Shown: positions 1 through 7,931 of the stretch, piece after piece
Layout: the number at the start of each line of letters is the position of its first letter
Position numbering within the stretch: position 1 is the stretch's first letter
Assembly (NCBI GenBank): GCA_026395595.1
Contig: JAPLYL010000001.1
Span: forward strand, 70,174 to 115,516
Direction: 5' to 3'
From: Candidatus Parcubacteria bacterium
Lineage (GTDB): Bacteria; Patescibacteriota; Minisyncoccia; Phycocordibacterales; CAIJYI01
Length of the DNA: 45,343 nucleotides
Translations under genes and position numbers: made by a program
Notes under the pieces: model-generated
What the model saw: only the letters and a program-made list of their open reading frames with translations
Databases searched by the model: none
Told to the model about the DNA's origin: nothing

Positions 1-644
1 AAGTGTTTTTTCAGTTCTTTGTCTTTTGATAAGTAATCCACCGATAGGATTTCCACAAATTTCCCTACTCCGAAATAATCGGCAACATAGAGAATTTCTT
101 TTTCACATGGGTGCGGATACACCCAAACGCTTTTCTGGTATTGATAAAAACCGAGAGCTTTCAACCTCCAACGAAGCGCCTCCCTCGCTTTTGAAAATTG
201 AACGGGAATATCAAACAAAACAAATGTCCATTTCCCTCCCCATTTTTTTGGTTCCGGTAATTGTACGTCATCAAATAAGATTTTCTGAAAATAGGCCTCA
301 CCTTTTTTGGTAAGCCGAATGCGGGGAGTTCCGTTATCTCCAATACTTTCCTCTATATATCCTCCTCTTCTTAAATTGCCAGTAGCGTTTGCAAAATCTC
401 TGCTGGTATAGCCTTTTGACCTTTGGTAACCTCGAGCTGCAACCGTAAGTCCAGGAACAGCTCCAAGAACCACCACCCCAGAGAGAAGAATAAGGACTAA
501 AGCAACCTGTGTTGCATAGGAAGCCGGAGTACCAGAAGCAAGAAATTCTTCCGCACGAATTTTTAAAGTTTTTTCATTAATCTTTTTTGGTTCAAAATAA
601 TTTTTTGAATACTTTGATCTTGATTGAATCTTTGGCTTAACCAT
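1..644 (-). CDS. PaaX-like winged-helix regulator, C-terminus cut off by the window edge
   Basis: The start is the ATG at 644 and the frame is open to base 1, so the stop lies outside the window; 214 residues are visible. A basic N-terminus leads to a hydrophobic stretch (about residues 45-65). A helix-turn-helix-like part follows (YTSRDFANATGNLRRGGYIEE), with a wing (RIRLTKKGEAYF). The C-terminal part (KWTFVLFDIPVQFSKAREAL, then LGFYQYQKSVWVYPHPCEKE) matches the PaaX middle domain, which has a Cas2-like ferredoxin fold and is frequent in CPR genomes. Such proteins are sometimes annotated Cas2, but no cas gene or CRISPR array is nearby. A -10 box sits 7 nt before the ATG. A 48-bp palindrome overlaps the -35, so self-regulation is a plausible inference. 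The effector and targets are unknown. Confidence 0.75.
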   Translation of the reverse strand, partial: MVKPKIQSRSKYSKNYFEPKKINEKTLKIRAEEFLASGTPASYATQVALVLILLSGVVVLGAVPGLTVAARGYQRSKGYTSRDFANATGNLRRGGYIEESIGDNGTPRIRLTKKGEAYFQKILFDDVQLPEPKKWGGKWTFVLFDIPVQFSKAREALRWRLKALGFYQYQKSVWVYPHPCEKEILYVADYFGVGKFVEILSVDYLSKDKELKKH

Positions 645-651
645 ATTTTAC

Positions 652-680
652 AGTATATCAGGGCTAAATGATGTTGTAAA
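652..680 (-). promoter_or_regulatory. Promoter of the PaaX-like gene
   Basis: On the minus strand, TTTACA (675-680), a 17-nt spacer and TATACT (652-657). The -10 ends 7 nt before the ATG at 644, so the transcript would be leaderless. The -35 lies within one arm of the palindrome at 666-713. Confidence 0.6.
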
Positions 681-713
681 TTCTAGCATATGCTAGAATT
701 TACAACATCATTT
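666..713. repeat. 48-bp perfect palindrome, copy 1
   Basis: Two 24-bp arms with no loop, centred on CATATG at 687-692. The central 38 bp (671-708) recur exactly at 6287-6324. It lies between the tRNA-Tyr terminator and the PaaX-like gene and overlaps that gene's -35. It could be an operator or a mobile palindromic element. It lacks a directional U-tract of its own, so a plain terminator is less likely. Confidence 0.85.
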
Positions 714-718
714 TTTAA

Positions 719-744
719 AAAAAAGACCTGGAAAGGTCTTTTTT
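719..744 (-). terminator. Intrinsic terminator of tRNA-Tyr
   Basis: An 11-bp stem with the core AGACCT/AGGTCT, a GGAA/TTCC loop and a T-run on the minus strand, just downstream of the tRNA 3' end. Confidence 0.75.
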
Positions 745-749
745 GTTTG

Positions 750-832
750 TGCGCCGGGTTGGATTCGAACCAACGAAGACTGATGTCAGCAGATTTACAG
801 TCTGCCCCCGTTGACCGCTTGGGTACCGACGC
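750..832 (-). tRNA. tRNA-Tyr (GUA)
   Basis: The acceptor stem is GCGTCGG paired with CCGGCGC (one G-U). The anticodon loop reads CTGTAAA with anticodon GTA. A long variable arm, typical of bacterial tRNA-Tyr, is present, and the T-arm is GTTGG-TTCGAAT-CCAAC. The discriminator is A and no 3' CCA is encoded. Confidence 0.95.
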
Positions 833-876
833 ATCTGACACTTTGACAGTATAACAGAAAATTTTGAAAAAGAAAG

Positions 877-901
877 GCCCGCCAAGGTGTACTTGGCGGG
901 C
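877..901 (-). terminator. Intrinsic terminator of the 100-aa gene
   Basis: A perfect 10-bp GC-rich stem (GCCCGCCAAG/CTTGGCGGGC) with a 5-nt loop, followed on the minus strand by a T-rich run, 9 nt after the stop at 910. Confidence 0.8.
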
Positions 902-909
902 GGGTGTTT

Positions 910-1212
910 CTATTCTCCGAAATGAGAATCGGGAACGATTGACCAGAGGCCATTCATGGAAATGACTTTGGCCTGCCGTTCGGCAAGATCCAAAATTTCA
1001 TGAACGAGGCGGGGTTCGCGAATAAAGAAAAGCAGTTCGCAGACAGAAGTAATTTCACCGATAGTGAATCCGTCTTTTCGGAAAGCAACCGATAATTCTC
1101 GGAGAATTTCCAAAATATCTTTTTGTTCCGGAGCACAATGACGTCTTGCTTCTCTCGCCTTTTCGGCTAAAATGTGTGAATCATACGCGTTGATAATCGC
1201 TTTTTTGTCCAT
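910..1212 (-). CDS. Hypothetical protein, 100 aa
   Basis: I do not recognise a family. The sequence is soluble, charged and mostly helical in character (DAYDSHILAEKAREARRH, then an ILEILREL segment), with no signal peptide or membrane segment. The start is well supported: AAAGGAGG lies 6 nt before the ATG at 1212. It has its own terminator at 877-901. It is downstream of clpB in the same direction but separated from it by a strong terminator, so it is probably transcribed independently. Confidence 0.75.
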   Translation of the reverse strand: MDKKAIINAYDSHILAEKAREARRHCAPEQKDILEILRELSVAFRKDGFTIGEITSVCELLFFIREPRLVHEILDLAERQAKVISMNGLWSIVPDSHFGE

Positions 1213-1296
1213 TTTTTCCTCCTTTGCACGCCATAGCTCATAGAGAGCGAAGGCGGGTCTTGCTCATTAAAAAATCAATGTTCTAGATTAATAGAT

Positions 1297-1345
1297 AACA
1301 CAAAACAAAAAGCAAGTCAATATGACTTGCTTTTTGTTTTGTGTT
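1297..1345 (-). terminator. Long hairpin terminator after clpB
   Basis: A perfect 23-bp stem with a 3-nt loop. The core AGCAAGTCA/TGACTTGCT is flanked by A-rich and T-rich arms, so it can work in both directions. It starts 16 nt past the clpB stop. Confidence 0.8.
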
Positions 1346-1360
1346 TAAAAAACGAAAAGC

Positions 1361-4039
1361 TTATACCATAACTTTTTCTTTTTGACCCTTCCCTACCGGT
1401 TTGCGTTTTATTTTATCGGCAACAATAGTGAGCTCGCCGTTTTTCATTCCGACGGAAACAATTCCTCCGAAGAGCATGCCTTTGGAGATCATCATGGTTG
1501 CAACGGGATTCAAAATCTTGTTTTGGATAAGCCGTTTGAGCGGTCTCGCGCCGTACTGCGGGTTGTATCCTTCTTTGGCAAGATATTCCAACGCGGAATC
1601 AGAAACGCTGAGCAGTATGTCTTTTTCTTTTAATCGTTTTTGAACGATAGCCACCTGGAGACCGGCAATCTCTCTGACGGCTTCTTGGGAAAGAATGTCA
1701 AAAATAAGGATCTCATCCAGACGATTCAAAAACTCAGGGCGGAAATAATTTTTGAGCGCCGCGGTAACTTTTTCTTTTGCTTCGGTGTAATCGGCGGCAT
1801 CATTGGTGTTGGAGAATCCGATGGACTTCATGCGGTCAATAAATTCAGCGCCGATGTTGGAGGTAAGAATAATAACCGTATTTTTGAAGTTGACGGTTCT
1901 CCCCTTCGCGTCGGTAAGGCGTCCATTATCAAGCACCTGCAAAAGGATGTTGAAAACTTCCGGATGCGCTTTTTCTATTTCATCAAACAAGAGTACCGAG
2001 TACGGTTTGTGACGGACGAGCTCGGTGATATTTCCCCCTTCTTCGTGACCGACATATCCGGGAGGAGAACCGATGATTTTTGAAACCGAGTGTTTCTCCA
2101 TGTACTCGGACATGTCTATGCGAATGAGGGATTTCTCATCGTTGAACAAAAATTCAGCCACCGCTTTTGAGAGTTCAGTCTTTCCGACGCCGGTCGGACC
2201 CAAGAACAAGAATGAACCGATTGGATGGTTCGGATCGGCGATGCCGACGCGAGAGCGTTTGATGGCATCGGAAATTTTTGTGATGGCGCTATTTTGTCCG
2301 ACCACGCGCGCGCGAAGTTTCTCTTCAAGCATACCGAGTTTCGCGGCTTCTTCTTCCAGCATTTTTGAAACGGGGATCCCTGTCCATTTAGAAACTATAT
2401 CGGCGATCTCGGCTTCGGTAATTTCTTCTTTCAAAATTCTCTGAGTGCTTTTCAGTTTTTTCAAACGAAGACTTTTGGCGGCAAGCTCTTTTTCGAGCGT
2501 CGGAATTTTTCCATAACGGATTTCCGCAACCGTAGCCAAATCAGTGCGAGCTTCAGCGGTCTCCGCCTCAAGACGGAAAGCATCAAGCTGTTTCTTTATC
2601 TCGCGGATAGCGGTAAGAATTTCTTTTTCATTCGTCCATCTCGTTTCAACATTGTGAGTTCTTTCCCGAAGATCGGCGATTTCTTTATCAATATCTTTCA
2701 TGCGAGATTTTGCATTGTGTCCCTCTTGCGTGCCGGCTTCTTTCTTCAGCGCTTCTTTTTCAATCTCAAGGCGCATGATTTTACGATGGGCATCTTCAAG
2801 AATCGCCGGTTTTGTTTCCAGAGAAATTTTCAGCATGGAAGCCGCTTCGTCTATGAGGTCAACGGCTTTGTCTGGTAAAAATCGGTCACTAATATAACGA
2901 CCGCTCAAATTGACGGCGGAAATAATGGCATCATCGGTAATGCGCACTCCGTGATAGAGCTCGTATTTTTCTTTCAAACCACGAAGAATAGCGACCGCGT
3001 CCGGAATAGACGGTTCGTTCACTAAGACCGGTTGAAATCGACGAGTGAGCGCTGGGTCTTTTTCAATATGTTTTTGGTATTCTTTGAGTGTGGTTGCTCC
3101 GATAGCGCGAAGATCTCCGCGGGCGAGCGCGGGTTTCAGCATATTGGAAGCATCAAGAGAACCATCCGCTCCGCCGGCACCGACGATCATGTGTATTTCA
3201 TCAATAAAAAGAATAATCTTCCCTTCGGAATGTTCAATTTCTTTCATGATGGCTTTCAGTCTTTCTTCAAATTCTCCGCGGTATTTCGTACCGGCGACCA
3301 AAGAACCGATATCCAGAGAAACAAGTTCTTTGTCTTTGAGAGATTCAGGCACATCGCCTTTTGCCATGCGAATCGCAAGACCTTCAACAACGGCGGTTTT
3401 TCCCACGCCGGCTTCTCCGATGAGAATCGGATTGTTTTTGGTTCGGCGAGAAAGAATTTGCATGATGCGGGCAATTTCAACATCGCGACCAATGACCGGA
3501 TCAAGTTTATCTTCACTCGCGAGCTTGGTCAGGCTTCGCGTATAGCGTGAAAGCACTTTGGATTTTTTCGGAGCGCTGATATCGGTAATGTTTCCATTCT
3601 TAAATTCCTGCAAAATACGGAGCACTTCGTCTTTCGTAATTTTAAAACGAGCAAGAAGCTCGCGAGAAGTCTGAGAAATTTCTATAAGAGAAAGGAACAT
3701 GTGCTCGGTGGAAATGAAACTATCGTTCAAAGACTGAGAAACCTTGGCGGAATTTTCCAGAACATTGGCAATCTCCGGGGTCAGATACATCTGATACGAC
3801 GGAGACATGGTCGTGCCATTTTCATTCGTTTCAAGCACGGCAAGAAGAGAATCTATAAGAAGATTCTGATCGGTCTCCATTCTATCTAAAATGGCGATAA
3901 CAGGGCCTTCTTCCTGAAGAACGAGCGCGGCAAGAAGATGCAAAGAATCAACGTGGTTTTGCCCGCGTTCAATAGCCAATTCGTGAGCCCGACGAATAGC
4001 CTCTTTTGCTTTGGTGGTAAAATCTTTAAGTGGTGGCAT
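1361..4039 (-). CDS. clpB: ClpB-type AAA+ disaggregase
   Basis: 892 aa, the usual ClpB length. It is a hexameric ATPase that threads aggregated proteins, usually with DnaK. Visible parts are an N-terminal Clp repeat domain (residues 1-145), NBD1 with Walker A GEAGVGKT (208-215) and Walker B LFIDEIH, and a long coiled-coil middle domain (about 410-525) carrying the ClpB-typical [15 protein letters not shown]2 has [22 protein letters not shown] and the arginine-finger region NRLDEILIF, followed by the small C-terminal domain. The complete middle domain argues for ClpB over ClpC or ClpA, and I see no IGF/IGL ClpP-binding loop. A sigma70-type promoter lies at 4089-4117. No CIRCE operator is visible. 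Confidence 0.92.
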   Translation of the reverse strand: MPPLKDFTTKAKEAIRRAHELAIERGQNHVDSLHLLAALVLQEEGPVIAILDRMETDQNLLIDSLLAVLETNENGTTMSPSYQMYLTPEIANVLENSAKVSQSLNDSFISTEHMFLSLIEISQTSRELLARFKITKDEVLRILQEFKNGNITDISAPKKSKVLSRYTRSLTKLASEDKLDPVIGRDVEIARIMQILSRRTKNNPILIGEAGVGKTAVVEGLAIRMAKGDVPESLKDKELVSLDIGSLVAGTKYRGEFEERLKAIMKEIEHSEGKIILFIDEIHMIVGAGGADGSLDASNMLKPALARGDLRAIGATTLKEYQKHIEKDPALTRRFQPVLVNEPSIPDAVAILRGLKEKYELYHGVRITDDAIISAVNLSGRYISDRFLPDKAVDLIDEAASMLKISLETKPAILEDAHRKIMRLEIEKEALKKEAGTQEGHNAKSRMKDIDKEIADLRERTHNVETRWTNEKEILTAIREIKKQLDAFRLEAETAEARTDLATVAEIRYGKIPTLEKELAAKSLRLKKLKSTQRILKEEITEAEIADIVSKWTGIPVSKMLEEEAAKLGMLEEKLRARVVGQNSAITKISDAIKRSRVGIADPNHPIGSFLFLGPTGVGKTELSKAVAEFLFNDEKSLIRIDMSEYMEKHSVSKIIGSPPGYVGHEEGGNITELVRHKPYSVLLFDEIEKAHPEVFNILLQVLDNGRLTDAKGRTVNFKNTVIILTSNIGAEFIDRMKSIGFSNTNDAADYTEAKEKVTAALKNYFRPEFLNRLDEILIFDILSQEAVREIAGLQVAIVQKRLKEKDILLSVSDSALEYLAKEGYNPQYGARPLKRLIQNKILNPVATMMISKGMLFGGIVSVGMKNGELTIVADKIKRKPVGKGQKEKVMV

Positions 4040-4088
4040 ATATATTTAGATAAAAAAGAAAAACCAATGATTGATTTTTCTTTTGTTT

Positions 4089-4117
4089 ATGATACAAGAG
4101 TTGAGAAAGATTGTCAA
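4089..4117 (-). promoter_or_regulatory. clpB promoter
   Basis: On the minus strand, a consensus -35 TTGACA (4112-4117), 17-nt spacer and -10 TATCAT (4089-4094). The predicted start near 4082 gives a leader of about 43 nt. The -35 overlaps the last codons of the upstream gene. Confidence 0.75.
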
Positions 4118-4977
4118 ACACCCGGCAAAGCCTCTATGGCCGCAGCCTGAGAGGCCGTCGGCTTGTCGGTTTTTGGCTTTTTATACTCATTTATGGCGCT
4201 TTGAATATGAGAAGAAGAAAGCGAAAAATCTTTCCCTTCTGATGAAACCATGTTGATTCCGATGACTTTTCCGTCAATTCCGAACATCGGGCCTCCACGG
4301 TCGGAAAGAGATAAAGAAATAGAATTCATAATCCGAGTAATGGGATTCTCTTTATCTTGAGATTTCACAACTTCCGAAACAATTCCTTGAGAAACCGTCC
4401 CGGCGCTTTTTCCTCCGAGAGAAAGCACGGTTTGTCCGAGTTTCGGATCAGTGAGTGCCAGCGGTGCTCCGCGAAGAGTAACGAGTTTTTTATCATCAAA
4501 TAATTCCAAAAGAGCCATGCCGGTTTTTTCGTCAACAAAAACTTTTTTACCCGTGTAAGTTTTTCCGCCAAGAAGAGTAACGGAAAATTCATTCCATTCA
4601 CCCAAGACGCCGGCATCGGTAGCGACCACGTTACCCCCGTCAGCAAGAAATCCTATCCCGCGTTTTTCTCCCTCGTTCGTTTCCGTTTTCGGAGTGGAAA
4701 TACTCACCATGAAGGCAAGGTTATTCTGAACAGAAGCAACGATTTGATCATTCTCTGTCAGAGAAGAAACAGGAGTGGGGACTCTGGTAACAGACGGCGT
4801 CGTTGTTCCCGTAACGACTCGTTCTATTGTCTTTTCCACAATACGATTGAAGGTTTGAGAAATAATAGGGGTCGTGTCGGTAAGCATGGATACGATAACA
4901 ATACTCGTTGCTGTAGAAGCAACGAAGCTTACCAAAAGGTTCAAAAGCACCATTTGTTGTTTTGTGAGATCTTCCAT
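4114..4977 (-). CDS. Membrane-anchored HtrA/trypsin-like protein with catalytic triad lost
   Basis: 287 aa from the ATG at 4977. A longer reading to 5058 would run through a terminator hairpin and is rejected. One N-terminal membrane helix (about residues 10-30), a Ser/Thr/Pro linker and a trypsin-like domain (about 85-270) are visible. In HtrA proteases the His sits in a T-N-x-H motif, the Asp in D-L-A and the Ser in N-S-G-G-P. Here the matching segments read VVATDAGVLG, KTGMALLEL and SDRGGPMFGIDGKVIGIN. His, Asp and Ser all appear replaced while the fold-defining GGP and GKVIGIN are kept. It is probably a non-catalytic scaffold or binding protein facing the outside. Family assignment is by motif only. 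A leaderless promoter lies at 4984-5012. Confidence 0.75.
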   Translation of the reverse strand: MEDLTKQQMVLLNLLVSFVASTATSIVIVSMLTDTTPIISQTFNRIVEKTIERVVTGTTTPSVTRVPTPVSSLTENDQIVASVQNNLAFMVSISTPKTETNEGEKRGIGFLADGGNVVATDAGVLGEWNEFSVTLLGGKTYTGKKVFVDEKTGMALLELFDDKKLVTLRGAPLALTDPKLGQTVLSLGGKSAGTVSQGIVSEVVKSQDKENPITRIMNSISLSLSDRGGPMFGIDGKVIGINMVSSEGKDFSLSSSHIQSAINEYKKPKTDKPTASQAAAIEALPGV

Positions 4978-4983
4978 AGTTCT

Positions 4984-5012
4984 ATAATACCAAGAAAAAG
5001 AAAGAAAGTTAA
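4984..5012 (-). promoter_or_regulatory. Leaderless promoter of the HtrA-like gene
   Basis: On the minus strand, TTAACT (5007-5012), 17-nt spacer and TATTAT (4984-4989), then 6 nt to the ATG at 4977. The expected start falls on or next to the A of the ATG. This fixes the start at 4977. Confidence 0.6.
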
Positions 5013-5018
5013 TAAGAA

Positions 5019-5049
5019 AAATCGCCGGACAACATTTGTCCGGCGATTT
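5019..5049 (-). terminator. Intrinsic terminator of the 145-aa gene
   Basis: A 14-bp stem AAATCGCCGGACAA/TTGTCCGGCGATTT with a 3-nt loop and T-run, 10 nt past the stop at 5059. Confidence 0.85.
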
Positions 5050-5058
5050 GATTGTCAA

Positions 5059-5496
5059 TTACGATAATCCTAACGTCTTTGATTGTTCTTGAGTAATGAC
5101 GCGAACGCCCTGTTTGATGAGAATATCTTTCAAGAGCGCCACTTGGCTTTCAAGATGCGCAATCTTTTTATCTTTGCGAGCGCGATGTTCTTTTTCACTT
5201 TCGTAAAGAAACAACGCCCATGCTTCAAGATCGTAGATATATGCAGTATCGCCACCATCGCGAGACAAAACAAAGCGCTCGCCACTGTTGTCCATTAAGA
5301 CGTATGAATAATTCCAATTATCCACGAACGTTTTTTCAATGATGGCAAAAACCGTTCTTGAAGGATATTTTGCCAGCGGAGAAATTGAATCTTTTGAAAA
5401 ACATACATTATCAAGAATAACCCGCCTCCCGACCACACCTTTTCCATACAGAGCATCCAGTCTGACTGTTTCTCCATCTTTATAATACTCTAACAT
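5059..5496 (-). CDS. Hypothetical protein, 145 aa
   Basis: No family recognised. I chose the ATG at 5496 because GAGGAG lies 6-7 nt upstream; in-frame sequence continues to 5613 but has no ribosome-binding site. The protein is soluble. It begins with a KOW/Tudor-like segment (YYKDGETVRLDALYGKGVVG), then a beta-rich middle (YSYVLMDNSGERFVLSRDG), and ends in a short coiled coil (KKIAHLESQVALLKDILIKQ). It has its own terminator and sits between the HtrA-like gene and sod. Confidence 0.7.
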   Translation of the reverse strand: MLEYYKDGETVRLDALYGKGVVGRRVILDNVCFSKDSISPLAKYPSRTVFAIIEKTFVDNWNYSYVLMDNSGERFVLSRDGGDTAYIYDLEAWALFLYESEKEHRARKDKKIAHLESQVALLKDILIKQGVRVITQEQSKTLGLS

Positions 5497-5650
5497 TTTG
5501 TTCTCCTCTTCCGTCCGCGGTTTGGATTCGCCTACCATTAAAAAACGGGGCTTCCCGCAGACAAAGTTTTCATGCGAAACCTGCACAGGGTATAACGTAT
5601 AAAGCAAATTCAAAGAACTCTGCTTACCATAACAAAATAACAGAATGTAT

Positions 5651-6223
5651 TTAGTTTGTCAACCTCCCTTCCACTGTTTTCCAATCAATCGCGTCCCAAA
5701 AGGCTTTGAGGTAATCGGCTCGTTTCAAACCGTAATCAACCATAAAGGCGTGTTCAAAAACGTCCAGGACCAGCAACGGAACGGTTCCAATTAAAAGCCC
5801 GACATCGTGTTCGTTTATCCACGCATTGAAGAGTCTTCCCTCTTTTTTATCGTAGGCAAGAATAACCCAGCCGATACCGCGCATGGTGCCGGTCGCGAGA
5901 AAATCTTTTTTCCAGTTCTCAAACGAACCGAATCGTTCGGTTATTTTTTGATAAAATTCAGAATTGCCGTTTATAGCGAGGGCGTCTTTCTTCATGTTAT
6001 CAAAATAAAGTTCATGCAGATGCATGCCGTTCCATTCCCACGCAAAACGCCGTTTCGTTTCGGCATATTCAATGGAACCCGCTTCAACCGTTTCCGATTT
6101 TTCGGCAAATTTATTCACGTTCGCGACATATCCCTGATACAGCGTAAAATGATTTTTCAGCAGCGTCTCGCTGAACCCGGCAAGTCCGATCAAATGATCA
6201 TATTTTTTTGCTTCGTAAGCCAT
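5651..6223 (-). CDS. Iron/manganese superoxide dismutase
   Basis: 190 aa, the family's normal length. It would convert superoxide to oxygen and hydrogen peroxide in the cytosol. Probable metal ligands are His25 (in HFTLYQGYV), His68 or His70 (in WNGMHLHELYF), Asp154 and His158 (in LDVFEHAF). The conserved C-terminal pattern DYGLKRADYLKAFWDAIDW is intact. The middle ligand region is not the textbook NHxxF form, so metal preference cannot be told from sequence. Start at the ATG at 6223. A -10-like TATACT lies at 6255-6260 and a copy of the long palindrome lies further upstream at 6285-6326. Confidence 0.88.
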   Translation of the reverse strand: MAYEAKKYDHLIGLAGFSETLLKNHFTLYQGYVANVNKFAEKSETVEAGSIEYAETKRRFAWEWNGMHLHELYFDNMKKDALAINGNSEFYQKITERFGSFENWKKDFLATGTMRGIGWVILAYDKKEGRLFNAWINEHDVGLLIGTVPLLVLDVFEHAFMVDYGLKRADYLKAFWDAIDWKTVEGRLTN

Positions 6224-6284
6224 AGTACTAATGGATTAAATTTTTAATCCTTATAGTATAGCACAAAAAAAAACAAGCTTACGT

Positions 6285-6326
6285 CCATGTTGTAAATTCT
6301 AGCATATGCTAGAATTTACAACATGG
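6285..6326. repeat. 42-bp perfect palindrome, copy 2
   Basis: 21-bp arms centred on CATATG at 6303-6308. The inner 38 bp (6287-6324) are identical to 671-708, and the outer bases differ between the copies but stay self-complementary. It lies between the cysteine desulfurase stop and the sod promoter region. Confidence 0.85.
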
Positions 6327-6340
6327 TTTCCCTTCATAAT

Positions 6341-7498
6341 CTATCTTGTTATTTTTAGGATTTTTGAGAGTTCGTTCACCGTACAAAAGAGGTCTTCTTT
6401 TTTTGTGTCGCGACCGAGAGTAAAACGCAAAGAGCTTGCGGATCGGTTTCTTCCGAAGCCGAGGGCTTCTATGACATGCGAAACTTTTCCGTCATGACTG
6501 ATATTAGCACAGGCGGAACCGGTGGAGCAGGAGATACCACGAGCATCTAACTGAATAACGAGCGCTTCGGCATCGGTTCCCGGAATGGAAATGTTGACGT
6601 TGTTCGGCAATCTTTTTTCTGCGCTTCCGTTTAAAACAGTTCCCGGAATTTTTTTCAAGATTTCGGCAATGAAGAAATCGCGAAGTTTTAGCAATCGCGC
6701 TGATTCTTTTTCTTTCATTTCTTCCGTGATTCTCATCGCTTCCGCAAATCCTTTCAAACCGGCGACATTTTCCGTTCCACTTCTCGCTCCTTTTTCTTGT
6801 CCTCCACCGAAAAGTATCGGGGAAATTTTTACTCCTCTTTTTACAAACAAAGCGCCGACGCCTTTCGGACCATATATTTTTGAAGCATTGAAGGTCATGA
6901 GGTCAACACCAAGCCGAAGAACGTTCATATCCAAATAATTTACGGCTTGGCACGCATCCGTATGAAAAATCGGTTTGCTTTTTGAATGGCGGATGACTTT
7001 CGCGATTTCCGCTATCGGCTGTATCGTGCCAATTTCGTTATTCGCATACATGACGGAAACTAAAACCGTGTTTTCTTTGATGGCTTCTTTTACGTCTTTC
7101 GGAGAAACCAATCCGTCGCTATCAACAGGAAGATAGGTAACTTCCGCTCCGCGTTTTTCCAGTTCGCGTGCGCATTCCAAAACGGAAGCATGTTCAATGG
7201 AAGAAACGATGAGGTGAAATTTTTTCGGATCTTGCACGACGCCAAAAAGAGCAAGATTGTTGGATTCCGTTCCTCCGCTCGTAAAGATGATTTCGTCGGG
7301 ATTGGCGCCTATCGCTTCCGCAATATCTTTTCTTATTTCCAAAAGAGCCTTCTTCGCTTCCACTCCTTCTTTATGGAGGGAACTCGGATTGCCGTATATT
7401 TCTGAACTAATCTTTTGCACAACAGAAAGAACCCGCTTGTCCAGAGGCGTCGTCGCGGAATGGTCTAAATATATGCATTTTGATTTTGAGCTTGACAT
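6341..7498 (-). CDS. Cysteine desulfurase (NifS/IscS type)
   Basis: 385 aa, a PLP enzyme that moves sulfur from cysteine to a catalytic cysteine for Fe-S clusters and tRNA thiolation. Visible parts are YLDHSATTPLD at the N-terminus, TSGGTESNN, His in SSIEHASV, the PLP lysine Lys207 in TFNASKIYGPKGVG, RSGTENV, and catalytic Cys330 in STGSACANISHDGKVSHV. The catalytic loop is of the longer IscS/NifS type. No iscU or other isc/suf gene is adjacent. A divergent promoter region (7505-7522) is shared with the small membrane protein, and a -10 box ends 7 nt before the ATG. Confidence 0.92.
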   Translation of the reverse strand: MSSSKSKCIYLDHSATTPLDKRVLSVVQKISSEIYGNPSSLHKEGVEAKKALLEIRKDIAEAIGANPDEIIFTSGGTESNNLALFGVVQDPKKFHLIVSSIEHASVLECARELEKRGAEVTYLPVDSDGLVSPKDVKEAIKENTVLVSVMYANNEIGTIQPIAEIAKVIRHSKSKPIFHTDACQAVNYLDMNVLRLGVDLMTFNASKIYGPKGVGALFVKRGVKISPILFGGGQEKGARSGTENVAGLKGFAEAMRITEEMKEKESARLLKLRDFFIAEILKKIPGTVLNGSAEKRLPNNVNISIPGTDAEALVIQLDARGISCSTGSACANISHDGKVSHVIEALGFGRNRSASSLRFTLGRDTKKEDLFCTVNELSKILKITR

Positions 7499-7504
7499 TT
7501 TAGT

Positions 7505-7522
7505 CAGTATAGTATATACTAT
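7505..7522. promoter_or_regulatory. Divergent promoter region with overlapping -10 boxes
   Basis: A 14-bp palindrome ATAGTATATACTAT (7509-7522) gives TATACT on both strands (plus 7515-7520, minus 7511-7516). A further minus-strand TATACT at 7506-7511 ends 7 nt before the cysteine desulfurase ATG. Confidence 0.5.
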
Positions 7523-7557
7523 TTCCAGTATTTGTCCAACAAAAAAGGAGTCACCCT

Positions 7558-7779
7558 ATGAACGCAGCACTCGCCTTTGTCATTTATTTTTTTATTTCCT
7601 CAATTGTTTTGATTATAACCGACTGTTTTACCGGGTACCGAGACGCTCTCGCCGCCCAAAATATCAGCATAGTGAAAAAGATAATTCATGGAACAGTATA
7701 CATGATCTCCGGTGCGGTTCTGATGTGTTTAATGCTCTACTATGGTCTAACGGATTTGGTGATTAAAATGCTTACGTAA
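7558..7779 (+). CDS. Small membrane protein, 73 aa
   Basis: Two predicted membrane helices (about residues 3-22 and 46-68) flank a short charged loop (RDALAAQNISIVKK). AAGGAG lies 8 nt before the ATG, and a terminator follows at 7803-7827. No family is recognised. It is divergent from the cysteine desulfurase gene. Confidence 0.75.
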   Translation: MNAALAFVIYFFISSIVLIITDCFTGYRDALAAQNISIVKKIIHGTVYMISGAVLMCLMLYYGLTDLVIKMLT

Positions 7780-7802
7780 TCAATCAGGATTTATCCGCCT
7801 CA

Positions 7803-7827
7803 CAGCACCGCAACACGGTGCTGCTTT
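7803..7827 (+). terminator. Intrinsic terminator of the 73-aa gene
   Basis: An 8-bp stem CAGCACCG/CGGTGCTG with a 5-nt loop, followed by CTTTT. Confidence 0.75.
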
Positions 7828-7835
7828 TGTATATA

Positions 7836-7864
7836 TTGACTTTTTGTTAATCATGTTATATATT
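7836..7864 (+). promoter_or_regulatory. Promoter of the Nudix gene
   Basis: TTGACT (7836-7841), 17-nt spacer and TATATT (7859-7864). The leader is about 60 nt and ends with AAGGAG before the ATG at 7932. Confidence 0.65.
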
Positions 7865-7931
7865 CAAGGTTGGTTCTATTACACCAATTGTTCTAGAAAA
7901 TTTATCATAATACACAATTAAGGAGTTGGCA

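Noticed and set aside
1-644. Possible cas2 gene indicating a CRISPR system
   Set aside because: The Cas2-like fold is part of a PaaX-type regulator; no repeat array or other cas gene is present.
1382-3889. Long open frames on the plus strand opposite clpB
   Set aside because: They are antisense shadows caused by codon bias of clpB; no start signals or recognisable motifs.
4040-4110. CIRCE/HrcA operator before clpB
   Set aside because: No TTAGCACTC-N9-GAGTGCTAA-like sequence is visible.
5494-5613. N-terminal extension of the 145-aa protein
   Set aside because: The ATG at 5496 has a good Shine-Dalgarno and the extra 39 residues have none and look non-coding.
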